Source: Chitinophaga sp. CB10 (lineage in GTDB: Bacteria; Bacteroidota; Bacteroidia; Chitinophagales; Chitinophagaceae). From it: a stretch of 64,000 nucleotides of DNA. The position numbers and the translations under genes were made by a program. Under the pieces are notes generated by a model. It was given only the letters and a program-made list of their open reading frames with translations, was not told where the DNA came from and searched no databases. Numbering within the stretch: position 1 is the stretch's first letter; every line of letters starts with the position of its first letter. The stretch spans positions 62,001 through 126,000 of the forward strand of contig MLAV02000021.1 of assembly GCA_001870995.2 (NCBI GenBank), given 5' to 3'. This document shows, piece by piece, positions 1 through 9,230 of the stretch.

Positions 1-18
1 AACTAATTATAAGAATCA

Positions 19-816
19 GTGAGTTTAGCGCAACAGTTTTCAGTAGCCGGCAAATACCTGCGGTACTATTTGACAGCGGGCAACCGTCATGATGTTCATT
101 CCCCGTTTGTATATTCCCTGACAGAGGAGGTACTGCGCGATAAAAAGCCGCAGGCCGCCTTTGAGGAAATTGAACTGTTGCGCAAACAACTGCTGAAAAG
201 CCCGGATACCATCAGCGTGACGGACCTCGGGGCCGGCTCCATCGTATCCGGCGGCAACGAACGCCGCATTGCGGATATTACCCGCTACGCCGCCAAACAA
301 CCCAAATTCGGACAATTATTTTACCGGCTTATCCAACACCTGCAACCGCAGTATCTCGTGGAGCTGGGCACCAGCATGGGGTTATCCTCTTCCTATATGG
401 CCAAAGCAAACCCTAACGCCACCGTATATACGATCGAAGGCTGCCCGAATATTGCCGCCAAAGCCCGCTCCAATTTTGACCAGCTGGGCATCCGCAATAT
501 TGAGCAGCGCGTGGGTAACTTTGATACGGTGCTGCCGGAGCTGCTGCCGCAGCTGCCCCGGCTCGACTGGATGTATGTGGACGGGAACCACCGCAAGGAA
601 CCGACCTGGAACTACTTCCTCCAAGCCCTGCCCTATGTGCATGAAAACACCGTACTGATATTTGATGACATCCACTGGACGCCGGATATGGAAGAGGTAT
701 GGCGCCGGATTCAACAGCACGAAGCCGTTACCTGTACGATAGACTTGTTCTTCATCGGCCTGGTCTTCTTCCGTAAGGACTTTAAAGTCAAACAACACTT
801 TACGCTCAAATACTAA
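19..816 (+). CDS. Class I SAM-dependent methyltransferase, probable O-methyltransferase type
   Basis: A 265-residue soluble protein with a Rossmann-type SAM-binding core. Motif I (VELGTSMGLSSSYM) lies at residues 114-127, an acidic residue ends the next strand (YTIEG) and YVDGNH forms the later acidic motif, as in O-methyltransferases acting on small molecules or lipids. About 110 N-terminal residues precede the core and probably form a substrate cap. The start is GTG at 19; in-frame stops at 4-6 and 10-12 leave no earlier start, so the gene is complete despite its position at the window edge. The substrate cannot be inferred. The next gene follows after 49 bases on the same strand. Confidence 0.8.
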   Translation: MSLAQQFSVAGKYLRYYLTAGNRHDVHSPFVYSLTEEVLRDKKPQAAFEEIELLRKQLLKSPDTISVTDLGAGSIVSGGNERRIADITRYAAKQPKFGQLFYRLIQHLQPQYLVELGTSMGLSSSYMAKANPNATVYTIEGCPNIAAKARSNFDQLGIRNIEQRVGNFDTVLPELLPQLPRLDWMYVDGNHRKEPTWNYFLQALPYVHENTVLIFDDIHWTPDMEEVWRRIQQHEAVTCTIDLFFIGLVFFRKDFKVKQHFTLKY

Positions 817-865
817 ACTTGCAATAACCCGCCTTAGGTAGTATATTCGGTAAAACATTCCCAAT

Positions 866-1684
866 ATGCGCTACCTCAAGCTAATGCTGTGTTTGCTGGT
901 AACTTTGGTAACCATTGACACCCGGGCACAAACCCCCGATGCCGGCCTGCAGGCCATTGACTCCGTTTTTAGTTATGAATCGTTTATCCGTCAGGGTGAT
1001 ACGCTGCGTTACCGCATGCTGACCCCGCTGCATCACGATATTCATAAGCAATATCCCCTGGTAATTTTCCTCCATGGCGCCGGCGAGCGCGGGAGCGATA
1101 ACAAAGCCCAGTTGAAGCATGGGGGCAAATGGCTCGGCAGCGACAGCCTCCGGGAAAAGTTCCCGGCCTACGTCCTGTTCCCCCAATGCCCGGTGAATGA
1201 AACCTGGGCGCCGATGAAAGTAAGGTTCGATTCGGCCGGCAAACGGATGAGCTTTGAATTCCCGCTGGATGCTCCGCCCACTAAGCCGGGCGGTATGCTC
1301 AAACCGCTGATCGACAGCCTCGTAGCCAGCGGCAAGGTGGACCCGAAGCGGATTTACATCGGGGGCCTCTCCCTCGGCGGCATGGGCACCTTCTATATGA
1401 TCACGAAATACCCTGACCTGTTTGCCGCCGCATTCCCTATCTGCGGTTCCGGCAATGCAGCCGCAGCGGCAAACTTCGCGAAAAAAGTACCGGTATGGAT
1501 ATTCCACGGCGGCGCTGATCCGGTGGTGCCGGTGCAGGCCTCCCGCGAGTATGATCAAAAACTGAAAAGCCTGGGAGCTGAATATAAATACACAGAATAC
1601 CCCGGGGTAGGGCACGATAGCTGGAACAACGTCTTCGTAGAGCCGGGCGTGTTAGAGTGGCTCTTTGAGCATAAGAAACAGTAA
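866..1684 (+). CDS. Secreted alpha/beta-hydrolase (esterase / prolyl-oligopeptidase-like)
   Basis: A 272-residue exported hydrolase. Residues 1-21 form a signal peptide ending in TRA-Q. The catalytic triad is visible: nucleophile Ser169 in GGLSLGG, Asp218 in HGGADPVVP and His250 in GVGHDSW; the oxyanion loop is FLHGAGERGSD (68-78). The layout matches the phospholipase/carboxylesterase and PHB-depolymerase-like hydrolases common in Bacteroidota, which cleave carbohydrate esters or small esters in the periplasm. The substrate is unknown. The gene ends at a strong intrinsic terminator shared with the convergent amidase gene. Confidence 0.82.
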   Translation: MRYLKLMLCLLVTLVTIDTRAQTPDAGLQAIDSVFSYESFIRQGDTLRYRMLTPLHHDIHKQYPLVIFLHGAGERGSDNKAQLKHGGKWLGSDSLREKFPAYVLFPQCPVNETWAPMKVRFDSAGKRMSFEFPLDAPPTKPGGMLKPLIDSLVASGKVDPKRIYIGGLSLGGMGTFYMITKYPDLFAAAFPICGSGNAAAAANFAKKVPVWIFHGGADPVVPVQASREYDQKLKSLGAEYKYTEYPGVGHDSWNNVFVEPGVLEWLFEHKKQ

Positions 1685-1691
1685 TATTTTT

Positions 1692-1729
1692 GCAGCCCTT
1701 TCCTTGAACAGAAAGGGCTGCTTTTTTTA
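1692..1729 (+). terminator. Intrinsic terminator, probably bidirectional
   Basis: An 11-bp perfect stem, GCAGCCCTTTC (1692-1702) with GAAAGGGCTGC (1711-1721), is followed by seven T. It lies between the convergent hydrolase (+) and amidase (-) genes; A-rich sequence on the other side would let it work in both directions. Confidence 0.9.
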
Positions 1730-1733
1730 TGGT

Positions 1734-2678
1734 TTATTTTAACCAAACAACCTGTTGATGGGATTCATGGGGCTGCCCGATGATATCCCGGTAGAGGTCC
1801 GGCCTGCGGGCCTTCATATACCGGTAGCCGCCGGCCTGGGTTAGCTTCTCCGGCGTAAGTACGGCCAGAGCTATATCATCCCCCAGCTTTTTGCACTCGT
1901 CCAGGATGTTCCCAAAGGGATCGATGATCATGGAGCAACCGTTTTTCAGCTGATCATCGTCCATACCAATCGGGTTCGAAAAAACGACGTAGGCCGCATT
2001 ATCGTATGCCCGTGCAGGTAACCACTTCATCAGCCAATCCCGGCCCTTCATACCTTCAAATTCCAGCCGCAGGGAAGTAGGGTCATTTTCCCGGTTTTCC
2101 CAAAGCGCTGGCGCCACAAAGCCGGCGCCCGGCCTGGTGGAAGGCGTACACATCGTCACATGCGGCATGAAAATAATTTCTGCTCCCAGCAGCCTGGTAG
2201 CCCTGACGTTTTCGATGATATTATTATCATAGCAGATGAGAATACCGCACTTCCAGCCATAGAGGTCGAATACGCAATAGCTGTCTCCCGGCAGCAGGTG
2301 CGGATTAATAAACGGATGCAGTTTGCGGTATTTCGCTATCAACCCGGTTTTATCCACACATACATAAGCTTTGAACAGCCGGTCCCCGCTGTCTTTTTCA
2401 AAAAGGCCGGCCAGGATGGCGATGTTGTGCTTTGCGGCTATCTTCATCAGCGCCTGTACGGAAGGCCCGTCAGGAATAGGTTCTGCGAGGTCCAGCATTT
2501 GCTCTTTGGAGAGCTTGCGGGCAAACGTATAGCCGGTAATGGAGCACTCGTGAAAGGCAACGGCCTGCGCGCCTTCTGCGGCGGCTTTGGCGGAGAGTTC
2601 GTCAATCCTTGAAAGATTATATGCTTTATCACCGCTTTTATTTTCAAACTGGGCGGAAGCGATTTTTAGTTTTTCCAT
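1734..2678 (-). CDS. Carbon-nitrogen hydrolase (nitrilase superfamily amidase)
   Basis: A 314-residue cytoplasmic enzyme with the nitrilase-fold catalytic triad: Glu44 in AVAFHECSITGY, Lys119 in KYRKLHPF and Cys149 in GILICYDN. Such enzymes hydrolyse C-N bonds in amides, N-carbamoyl compounds or nitriles; the substrate is not evident. The His-Pro-Phe after the catalytic Lys and the Cys-Tyr-Asp after the nucleophile are typical of aliphatic amidase or carbamoylase branches. The ATG at 2678 lies only four bases from a TAGCTTTG box, so the transcript may have almost no leader. Transcribed alone. Confidence 0.85.
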   Translation of the reverse strand: MEKLKIASAQFENKSGDKAYNLSRIDELSAKAAAEGAQAVAFHECSITGYTFARKLSKEQMLDLAEPIPDGPSVQALMKIAAKHNIAILAGLFEKDSGDRLFKAYVCVDKTGLIAKYRKLHPFINPHLLPGDSYCVFDLYGWKCGILICYDNNIIENVRATRLLGAEIIFMPHVTMCTPSTRPGAGFVAPALWENRENDPTSLRLEFEGMKGRDWLMKWLPARAYDNAAYVVFSNPIGMDDDQLKNGCSMIIDPFGNILDECKKLGDDIALAVLTPEKLTQAGGYRYMKARRPDLYRDIIGQPHESHQQVVWLK

Positions 2679-2682
2679 AACG

Positions 2683-2690
2683 CAAAGCTA
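2683..2690 (-). promoter_or_regulatory. Possible -7 box of the amidase gene
   Basis: TAGCTTTG on the minus strand fits the Bacteroidota -7 consensus TAnnTTTG and ends four bases before the ATG. No clear -33 TTTG is seen at the right distance. Confidence 0.4.
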
Positions 2691-2769
2691 TTGAGCTGCG
2701 GGGTATGCAGTTGTTAAATTGTATAAAGCTAAAGTTAAAAGTAAATTTTATAACTGCTTTCCCCACTGC

Positions 2770-2817
2770 AAAAAAACAGGGCCGGCCCTGAAGTATGTTA
2801 CTTCCTGACCAGCCCCT
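2770..2817 (-). terminator. Intrinsic terminator of the RND efflux operon
   Basis: Read on the minus strand, GGGCTGG pairs with CCGGCCC (one G-T pair) around an inner GAAGT/ACTTC stem, followed by a run of seven T. It lies 30 bases after the stop of the outer-membrane component gene. Confidence 0.75.
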
Positions 2818-2849
2818 TGCTGTATGTGTTATGCGCCTCTTGATTGCAT

Positions 2850-4280
2850 TTAATTCCCACCCAGTGAGCGGTACAGGGTGATCATACCCTGGTACACGTT
2901 CCTGCGGGTAGTCACCAGCGTGAGTTCCGCTTCCAGCACGCTTTTTTGTGCGGTGATCACTTCCAGGTAATTGGCGTAGCCGGTGGTAAACAGGAGGTTG
3001 GAAGTGGCCACGGCATCCTGCAGTACGGCCACCTCTTCGCGCTTCAGCTGCCAGGTCGCCTGCTCATTTTCCACTTTACTCATGATGGAAGAAACTTCCG
3101 CATAGCCATCCACAATGGCTTGCTGATAGCGGTAGAAAGCCGTCATCGCTTCCGCCTGGGTGATATTGAACTGCGATTGCAATTGCTTTTGGTTAAACAC
3201 CGGCATGGTAAGGCCGCCCAATGCGCCCCATGCAATGGATGCCGGCTGGAATAATAATCCCGCCTTAAAGGCATTGAAGCCGGTATAAGGCGTGATGGTC
3301 AGTGAGGGAAAGAAGGCAGCCCTTGCGGCTTTCACATCCGCTTTGGTGGCGGCCAGGTTCAGTTCCGCCTGTTGGATGTCCGGCCGGCGCAGTAGCGTTG
3401 CAACGGGGATGCCCTTTTGAATCGCCGGCGGAATGGCATTGGTGGTATCCGCCGTCCGCGGGACGGGCTGTGGCAGGCGCCCCAGCAGTGCGTTCAGCTG
3501 ATTTTCCGTGGCTACGATCTGCTGTTTGACGTTATTTTCCAGTGCCCTTGTACTCAGCAGTTGCGCTTTGAACTGCTGTACCGCCAGCTCTGTTGCGCGC
3601 CCGCCGGCCTTTTGCACTTCCACCGTTGCTACGGCCTTTTCCTGCAGGCCAATGTTGCGGTGGATGATTTTCAGCTCGTGGTCCAGCGCTACGAGGTCAT
3701 AATACAGGGTAGCCACCCCGGCCACCACCTGGGTGCTCAGGAGCCGGCGCCCTTCCGTGGTGGAAAGGTACCTGTTAAGCGCTGCTTCCTTCTGCGCCCT
3801 GATTTTGCCCCAGAGGTCTATTTCCCAGCTGCTGCGGAAGCCCACAAAAAACTCCGGCGTAGGGCTGGTAGGTATTTTCTGGTCTTTATCAATATTGGGC
3901 GAGAGGTTTGTATCGTAGTTGCCGACGCCGTTGAGGGTATAATCGCCATAGCGGTCCACCCCTGCGCTCGCCACGCCGTTCACCGTGGGCAGCCAGGCGT
4001 TTTTGGCCATGCGCAGTTGCGACTGCGCCACGATCACCCGTTGCGAAGCCGCCAGCAGGTCAAAGTTGGAGGCCAGCGCCGTATCGATCAGCGCTTTCAG
4101 GTACGGATCGTTGAACACCCGGGTAAAGCTTTTTACATCCAGTGTATCCGTAACCGTAGTTTCAGGGAGCGCCACCGGCGGCGGCGTAGTCAGTTGCTTT
4201 GGCGCGCTGCAGGCACTAACGCCCGTTGCGAGCGCCAGTGCATACAGTCCTTTGCGTATATCAAGTTGATGCTTATTCAT
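2850..4280 (-). CDS. RND efflux outer-membrane lipoprotein (NodT/TolC family)
   Basis: A 476-residue outer-membrane channel of a tripartite drug/solute exporter. A lipoprotein signal ends at VSAC (Cys24). Two outer-membrane efflux repeats follow; each has long helices and landmarks such as SWEIDLWGKI near residue 155 and RRPDIQQAELNLAATKADVKAA (shown split: RRPDIQQAEL, NLAATKADVK), typical of NodT proteins. It is the last gene of the operon; its start overlaps the transporter's end by eight bases, so the two are translationally coupled. Confidence 0.93.
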   Translation of the reverse strand: MNKHQLDIRKGLYALALATGVSACSAPKQLTTPPPVALPETTVTDTLDVKSFTRVFNDPYLKALIDTALASNFDLLAASQRVIVAQSQLRMAKNAWLPTVNGVASAGVDRYGDYTLNGVGNYDTNLSPNIDKDQKIPTSPTPEFFVGFRSSWEIDLWGKIRAQKEAALNRYLSTTEGRRLLSTQVVAGVATLYYDLVALDHELKIIHRNIGLQEKAVATVEVQKAGGRATELAVQQFKAQLLSTRALENNVKQQIVATENQLNALLGRLPQPVPRTADTTNAIPPAIQKGIPVATLLRRPDIQQAELNLAATKADVKAARAAFFPSLTITPYTGFNAFKAGLLFQPASIAWGALGGLTMPVFNQKQLQSQFNITQAEAMTAFYRYQQAIVDGYAEVSSIMSKVENEQATWQLKREEVAVLQDAVATSNLLFTTGYANYLEVITAQKSVLEAELTLVTTRRNVYQGMITLYRSLGGN

Positions 4281-7200
4281 TCGTATAGTTATTTAATTCC
4301 ACGCCGGCCTTTTTACGCGTCATGGAGGCAAAGAGTACGTAGAGCCCTGGAATGACCAGTACCCCGAAAATGGTTCCGATGAGCATACCGCCTGCGGCAG
4401 CCGTACCAATGGAACGGTTACCCATAGCGCCCGCGCCGCTGGCGATACACAGCGGTATCAGACCGGCGATGAATGCGAAGGAGGTCATGAGGATAGGCCG
4501 CAACCTGGATACTGCGCCGGTAATGGCGGATTCCAGTATGCTGGCGCCATGCTTGTTTTTCAGGATCGCGAACTCCACGATGAGAATGGCGTTCTTACCC
4601 AGCAAACCAATGAGCATCACCAGGGCCACCTGTGCATAAATGTTATTTTCCAGGCCCATTAATTTGAGGCTGAGGAAGGCCCCGAATATACCCGCCGGCA
4701 GGGAAAGGATAACCGGCAGCGGCAGCAGGAAGCTTTCGTATTGCGCTGCCAGCAGCAGGTACACGAACACCAGGCAGATAGCGAAGATGTAGATCGCCTG
4801 GTTACCGGACAATATCTGTTCCCTCGTCATACCGCTCCATTCGTAGCTGTAACCACGTGGCAGCGCTTTTTGCGCCACTTCCTCCACGGCGGCGATAGCC
4901 TGGCTGGAACTGTATCCCGGCGCGGCGTCGCCATTGATCATAGCGGCGGTGTACATGTTGTAGCGGGTCAGCTGGTCAGGGCCGTACACCCGTTCCAGTT
5001 TGATGAAGTCCGCATAGGACACCTGTTCCCCCTGGTCATTTTTTACATAAAGGGCCAGCAGGTCTTCCGGCTTGCCGCGGTATTTCGGATCCGCCTGTAC
5101 CATCACCTTGTACATCTGGCCAAAGCGAATGAAGTTGGAGGCATAGTAGCTACCCATCAGCGTTTGCAGGTTGCTCATGGCATTGTCGATGCTCACGCCT
5201 TTTTTGGCGGCCATGGCCTGGTCCACATGGATCATATACTGCGGGAAGCTGGCGTCGAAGCTGGTGAACGCGCTCCCTATTTCTTTCCGTTGCTTCAGCG
5301 CGGCGATGAACTTATCCGTTACATCAGCGGTTTGCTTGATATCCCCCGCGCCGGTTTTATCCAGTACGCGCAGTTCAAAACCGGAGCTGTTACCAAAGCC
5401 CGGAACGGTAGGCGGCGGGAAGAATTCAATCTGCGCATCGCCGATATCGGAGGTTTGTTCCTGCAATCGCTCGATGATGTCCTGCACGGAAGCCTCACGG
5501 TCTTCCCAGGCCTTCAGGTTCACCATGCCCATACCGTAGGAGGCGCCGGCTACTTCGTTGAGCAGGGAGTAACCTGCCAGCGTGGATACGGATTCCACTT
5601 CCTTGGACTGGGCGGCAATTTCCTGGATCTGGTCCAGCACTTCTTCCGTACGTTCCACGGTGGCGCCGGGAGGCGTAGTCACGTTTACGTATATCATCCC
5701 CTGGTCTTCCGTAGGAATGAAGCCGGAAGGGAGGATGGCGCTGATGCCCCAGGTGGCCGCAAAGAAGAAGATCAGTGCGGCGAGGGTCACCAGCCGGCGG
5801 CCGGCAAATCTTTTGATCAGTGCCGCATATTTATTTTCAGTGCCGGTGTACACCTTGTTGAATCCCCGGAAGAAGCGCTGCAGCAGGCTTTTGCGGGCGG
5901 GCATACTTGGGTTGTGCTTCAGCATGATGGCACAGAGTGCAGGCGTCAGCGTTACCGCGTTAATACCCGAGATCACGATGCTGATGGCCAGCGTGAGGGA
6001 GAACTGCCGGTAGAATACCCCTACGGGGCCGGAGAGGAAGGCCACCGGTACAAACACGGCGGACATTACCAGCGTAATTGCCACGAGGGCGCCGCTGATC
6101 TCCTTCATTGCGGCGAGGGTGGCTTCCATCGGCGGGAGGTGTTCTTCGCTCATTTTTACATGGACGGCCTCCACCACCACAATCGCGTTATCCACCACGA
6201 TACCGATAGCCAGTACGAGGGCGAACAGGGTGAGCAGGTTGATGGAGAAGCCCATCATCTGCATGAATGCCAGGGTGCCGATGAGGGCTACCGGCACGGC
6301 CAGTGCGGGTATCAGCGTGGAGCGGAAATCCTGCAGGAAGATGAATACTACGATGAATACGAGGATGAACGCTTCGAAGAGCGTGCGTACCACTTCGTGG
6401 ATGGAAGCGTCCAGGAAGCGGGATACGTCGTAGTTGAAGTTATAGGTCATGCCGGGAGGGAAGGACGTATTTTTCATCTCTTCCATCTTGGCTTTAATGT
6501 TGGCGATTACATCGCGGGCGTTGGAGCCGGGGCGCTGTTTGATCATGATGGAAGCGGAAGGCTTGCCATCCGTTTTGGACACCATGCTGTAGGTGAGGGA
6601 GCCGAATTCGATATCGGCGATGTCCTTCAGGTGGAGCACGGAGCCATCAGCGCCGGCGCGCAGCACGATATTTTCGTATTCTTTCGGTTCAAAGAATTTA
6701 CCGGTATAGCGCAGTACGTACTGCAGCATATTCGGGTCCTTATCGGAGCTTTCGCCGGTTTTACCGGGGGCCGCTTCGATGTTCTGCTTACGGATCACCT
6801 GGATCACTTCATCGGCCGAAACGTTGTAAGCGAGCATCCGGTCAGGTTTGAGCCAAACGCGCATGGCGTATTCCTTAGCGCCCATGATTTCGGCGCGGCC
6901 CACCCCGTCGATACGTTTCAGTTCCTGTAATACGTTGATGTCGGCAAAGTTGTAGATAAACTGTTCGTTGAGGGTGGTATCCTCACTCATCACGTTGAGG
7001 TAGAGCAGCATGGAGTTTACCTCTTTTTCCGTGGTTACCCCTGCTTTGATCACCTCTTCCGGCAGCTCGTCGATGACGGTGGCTACGCGGTTTTGCACGT
7101 TTACGGCGGCCTGGTCAGGATCGGTGCCTACCTGGAAGAACACCTGGATGACGGTGATACCGTCGTTACTGGATACGGACGACATATAAGTCATGCCCGG

Positions 7201-7416
7201 CACCCCGTTGATAGCGCGTTCCACGGGAGTGGCCACGGCTTTGGCGCACACTTCCGCGTTAGCGCCGGTATATTTAGCCGTTACCGTTACCGATGGCGGC
7301 ACGATATCGGGGAATTGGGTCACCGGCAGCGTAAACAGCGCCAGGAGCCCTACGAGTGTGATAATAAGAGATATAACCAGTGATAACACCGGTCGTTTGA
7401 TAAATGTCGAGAACAT
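4273..7416 (-). CDS. RND multidrug efflux inner-membrane transporter (HAE1/AcrB family)
   Basis: A 1047-residue proton-driven exporter with the AcrB layout: TM1, a large periplasmic porter/docking region, TM2-6, a second cytoplasm-linked porter region and TM8-12. GFIPTEDQGM opens the second half, and TM10 keeps its Lys in IGLLGKNAIL. In TM4 the sequence is GIVVDNAIVVVEA, so the first of the paired proton-relay aspartates is present and the second is Asn. The length is normal for the family. It lies between the adaptor gene (29-base gap) and the channel gene (overlap), forming a complete tripartite pump. Export substrates are unknown. Confidence 0.96.
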   Translation of the reverse strand: MFSTFIKRPVLSLVISLIITLVGLLALFTLPVTQFPDIVPPSVTVTAKYTGANAEVCAKAVATPVERAINGVPGMTYMSSVSSNDGITVIQVFFQVGTDPDQAAVNVQNRVATVIDELPEEVIKAGVTTEKEVNSMLLYLNVMSEDTTLNEQFIYNFADINVLQELKRIDGVGRAEIMGAKEYAMRVWLKPDRMLAYNVSADEVIQVIRKQNIEAAPGKTGESSDKDPNMLQYVLRYTGKFFEPKEYENIVLRAGADGSVLHLKDIADIEFGSLTYSMVSKTDGKPSASIMIKQRPGSNARDVIANIKAKMEEMKNTSFPPGMTYNFNYDVSRFLDASIHEVVRTLFEAFILVFIVVFIFLQDFRSTLIPALAVPVALIGTLAFMQMMGFSINLLTLFALVLAIGIVVDNAIVVVEAVHVKMSEEHLPPMEATLAAMKEISGALVAITLVMSAVFVPVAFLSGPVGVFYRQFSLTLAISIVISGINAVTLTPALCAIMLKHNPSMPARKSLLQRFFRGFNKVYTGTENKYAALIKRFAGRRLVTLAALIFFFAATWGISAILPSGFIPTEDQGMIYVNVTTPPGATVERTEEVLDQIQEIAAQSKEVESVSTLAGYSLLNEVAGASYGMGMVNLKAWEDREASVQDIIERLQEQTSDIGDAQIEFFPPPTVPGFGNSSGFELRVLDKTGAGDIKQTADVTDKFIAALKQRKEIGSAFTSFDASFPQYMIHVDQAMAAKKGVSIDNAMSNLQTLMGSYYASNFIRFGQMYKVMVQADPKYRGKPEDLLALYVKNDQGEQVSYADFIKLERVYGPDQLTRYNMYTAAMINGDAAPGYSSSQAIAAVEEVAQKALPRGYSYEWSGMTREQILSGNQAIYIFAICLVFVYLLLAAQYESFLLPLPVILSLPAGIFGAFLSLKLMGLENNIYAQVALVMLIGLLGKNAILIVEFAILKNKHGASILESAITGAVSRLRPILMTSFAFIAGLIPLCIASGAGAMGNRSIGTAAAGGMLIGTIFGVLVIPGLYVLFASMTRKKAGVELNNYTNE

Positions 7417-7445
7417 GGATTGTCAGTTTCGGTAATGCAGATTTT

Positions 7446-8558
7446 TTATAAACTCAGTAAGCTGTCCATAGCCACAGACCTTGGTGTGATCTGCATGCCG
7501 TCGCGGATGTTTCGTACCCCTTCGGTTACAATCCTGTCCCCTGGCTTGAGGCCGGACTGGACAATGTAGAAGTGTGCGAAACGGGTTTCAGGAATGAAGT
7601 TTTTCATCTTCACATTACCTGACTGGTCTACGACAAAAACATAGTTTTTGTCCTGCATTTCGAAAACGGCTTTTTGCGGAATGATCACTGCGCTATCCAT
7701 TTCGCTGGCGAGTTTCACTTTGCCGCTGGCGCCATGTTTCAGTAATTTGGATGGGTTAGGGAAGCGGGCGCGGAAGGCGATGGAGCCTGTATTTTCTTCG
7801 AACTCGCTTTCCATGGTTTCGATTTTGCCCGGGTGGCTGTACGGCGTACCGTCCGCCAGTTCCAGTTCTACCAGGTTGGAGCCGGCAGCGCCTTTGGCTT
7901 GTTCCTTCTGGTAGTGGAGGTATTCGGTTTCGGATACGTTGAAGTAGGCATATACTTCCCGGTTATCGGAAACGGTGGTGAGCAGTGCGCCTTCGGTGAT
8001 GAGGCTACCTTTCTTGAGAGGTATGCGGTCGATAATACCATCGAAAGGCGCGCGGATGCTGGTATAGGAGAGGCGCATTTCCGCATTGGCTACGGCGGAC
8101 TGGGCTTCGTCGATCCGGGCTTTGGCAGCGGCTACTTTTGCTTTGGCTACTTCCAGTTCGGAGGCGGCGATTACTTTTTTCTCCGTGAGTATTTTCACGC
8201 GTTCCAGTTCCAGCGCGGCGGATTTGGATTCAGCCATGAGGCTGCTGAGGGCGGCTTTGGCTTTCGACAGCTCGGCCCTGTATTCTGCATCGTTGATGCC
8301 AAATAAAAGCTGACCTTTCTTTACTTCCTGTCCTTCATCCACATAAATTTTATCAAGGAACCCGTTTACGCGGGCGCGGATTTCCACGTTCTGAACTGCC
8401 TGGATATCGGCTACATAAGCGCGATGCAATACAGTGTCTTTGGCAATGAGTTTGGCTACCGGTAATGTTTTAAGATCTTCTTTCTTTTCAGCTTTTGTGG
8501 CGCAACCGGCCATAAAAAGTGCGATCAGCGATGTGTAAATCCCTGTGTATTGACGCAT
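7446..8558 (-). CDS. RND efflux periplasmic adaptor (membrane fusion protein)
   Basis: A 370-residue adaptor linking the inner-membrane pump to the outer channel. The preferred start is ATG at 8558, giving MRQYTGIYTSLIALFMAGC, a lipoprotein signal with lipobox MAGC; a longer open frame to 8609 would bury this signal. Biotinyl-lipoyl-like half motifs (IRARVNGFLDKIYVDEGQEV and the matching YTSIRAPFDGIIDRI) flank a coiled-coil hairpin rich in Ala, Lys and Glu, followed by beta-barrel and membrane-proximal domains. It is the first gene of the efflux operon. Confidence 0.93.
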   Translation of the reverse strand: MRQYTGIYTSLIALFMAGCATKAEKKEDLKTLPVAKLIAKDTVLHRAYVADIQAVQNVEIRARVNGFLDKIYVDEGQEVKKGQLLFGINDAEYRAELSKAKAALSSLMAESKSAALELERVKILTEKKVIAASELEVAKAKVAAAKARIDEAQSAVANAEMRLSYTSIRAPFDGIIDRIPLKKGSLITEGALLTTVSDNREVYAYFNVSETEYLHYQKEQAKGAAGSNLVELELADGTPYSHPGKIETMESEFEENTGSIAFRARFPNPSKLLKHGASGKVKLASEMDSAVIIPQKAVFEMQDKNYVFVVDQSGNVKMKNFIPETRFAHFYIVQSGLKPGDRIVTEGVRNIRDGMQITPRSVAMDSLLSL

Positions 8559-8684
8559 AACAATAAAGTATTGTACCGCAGTGGCGGTAAAAGTTTTTAA
8601 ATACAGCAAATAGAAATGCAGTACCGTTCATCACGGCGTGCAGATGTGGAAAATATAAAGGTTAAACGAGGCGGGTTGCTGTAC

Positions 8685-9098
8685 TCAAAATGGAGTAAAC
8701 CTGAAAAGGAAGGAGTAATAGGCTGGCTTGTAAGGCTTGCCCAATAAGTATCTGCCGGTTTTTACCGGGGAGATGTAAATGCTTTCCTGCGCGCCGGCAG
8801 TGTCTATATAGGTGATCCTGTTGGCAACGCTGAATTGCTGGGAGGTAGCGGAAAGGTAGTATTTGGTTTTGCGCCTGTTTTTGGTGGTATGTATAGATTC
8901 CGGCGCATCTTCCTCCACATCTGTATGCAGGCGCATGTTGGCAAAGAGGTCCTCGAAATATTCCTCGCGGGCCTCAGCCAGGTCTATCTTCTGCAACAGG
9001 GTGAGCGGGTGTTTCTGGTTGGCATAACTGCGCATACCAATACCTGCCTGCATGCTCAGCAGGAGTATGGAAAACAGTATATAGCGAACCTTCAACAT
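8685..9098 (-). CDS. Hypothetical exported protein, 137 residues
   Basis: Not recognised. Residues 1-26 form a signal peptide (hydrophobic core ILFSILLLSMQAGIG, then SYA-N). The rest is acidic in the middle (EYFEDLF, DVEEDAPE), then basic (KNRRKTKYY), and ends in an aromatic-rich tail (YYSFLFRFTPF) that could be a beta-strand. It stands alone between the heme operon terminator and the efflux operon, on the same strand as both. A TATTTTTG box lies five bases before its ATG, so the start at 9098 looks right and it may have its own promoter. Confidence 0.55.
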   Translation of the reverse strand: MLKVRYILFSILLLSMQAGIGMRSYANQKHPLTLLQKIDLAEAREEYFEDLFANMRLHTDVEEDAPESIHTTKNRRKTKYYLSATSQQFSVANRITYIDTAGAQESIYISPVKTGRYLLGKPYKPAYYSFLFRFTPF

Positions 9099-9166
9099 AG
9101 GTACAAAAATAATAAGTTATGCTTAATTTTTCCGCGCTAATGTGGTAAGCGGCAAGCGGAAAAACA

Positions 9167-9203
9167 CAAAAACCGCTTCATACGAAGTATGAAACGGTTT
9201 TAC
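9167..9203 (-). terminator. Intrinsic terminator of the hem operon
   Basis: AAAACCGCTTCATAC (9169-9183) pairs with GTATGAAACGGTTTT (9187-9201), with one mismatch around a 3-base loop. On the minus strand the stem ends in a T run after hemL. Confidence 0.85.
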
Positions 9204-9230
9204 CCACTCAGCACAGGATTGAATTGTTAA

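Noticed and set aside
4741..6930. A 729-codon open frame on the plus strand
   Set aside because: It lies wholly antisense to the RND transporter. Its translation is His/Gly/Asp-rich without any domain pattern, as expected of the complement of a well-supported coding region.
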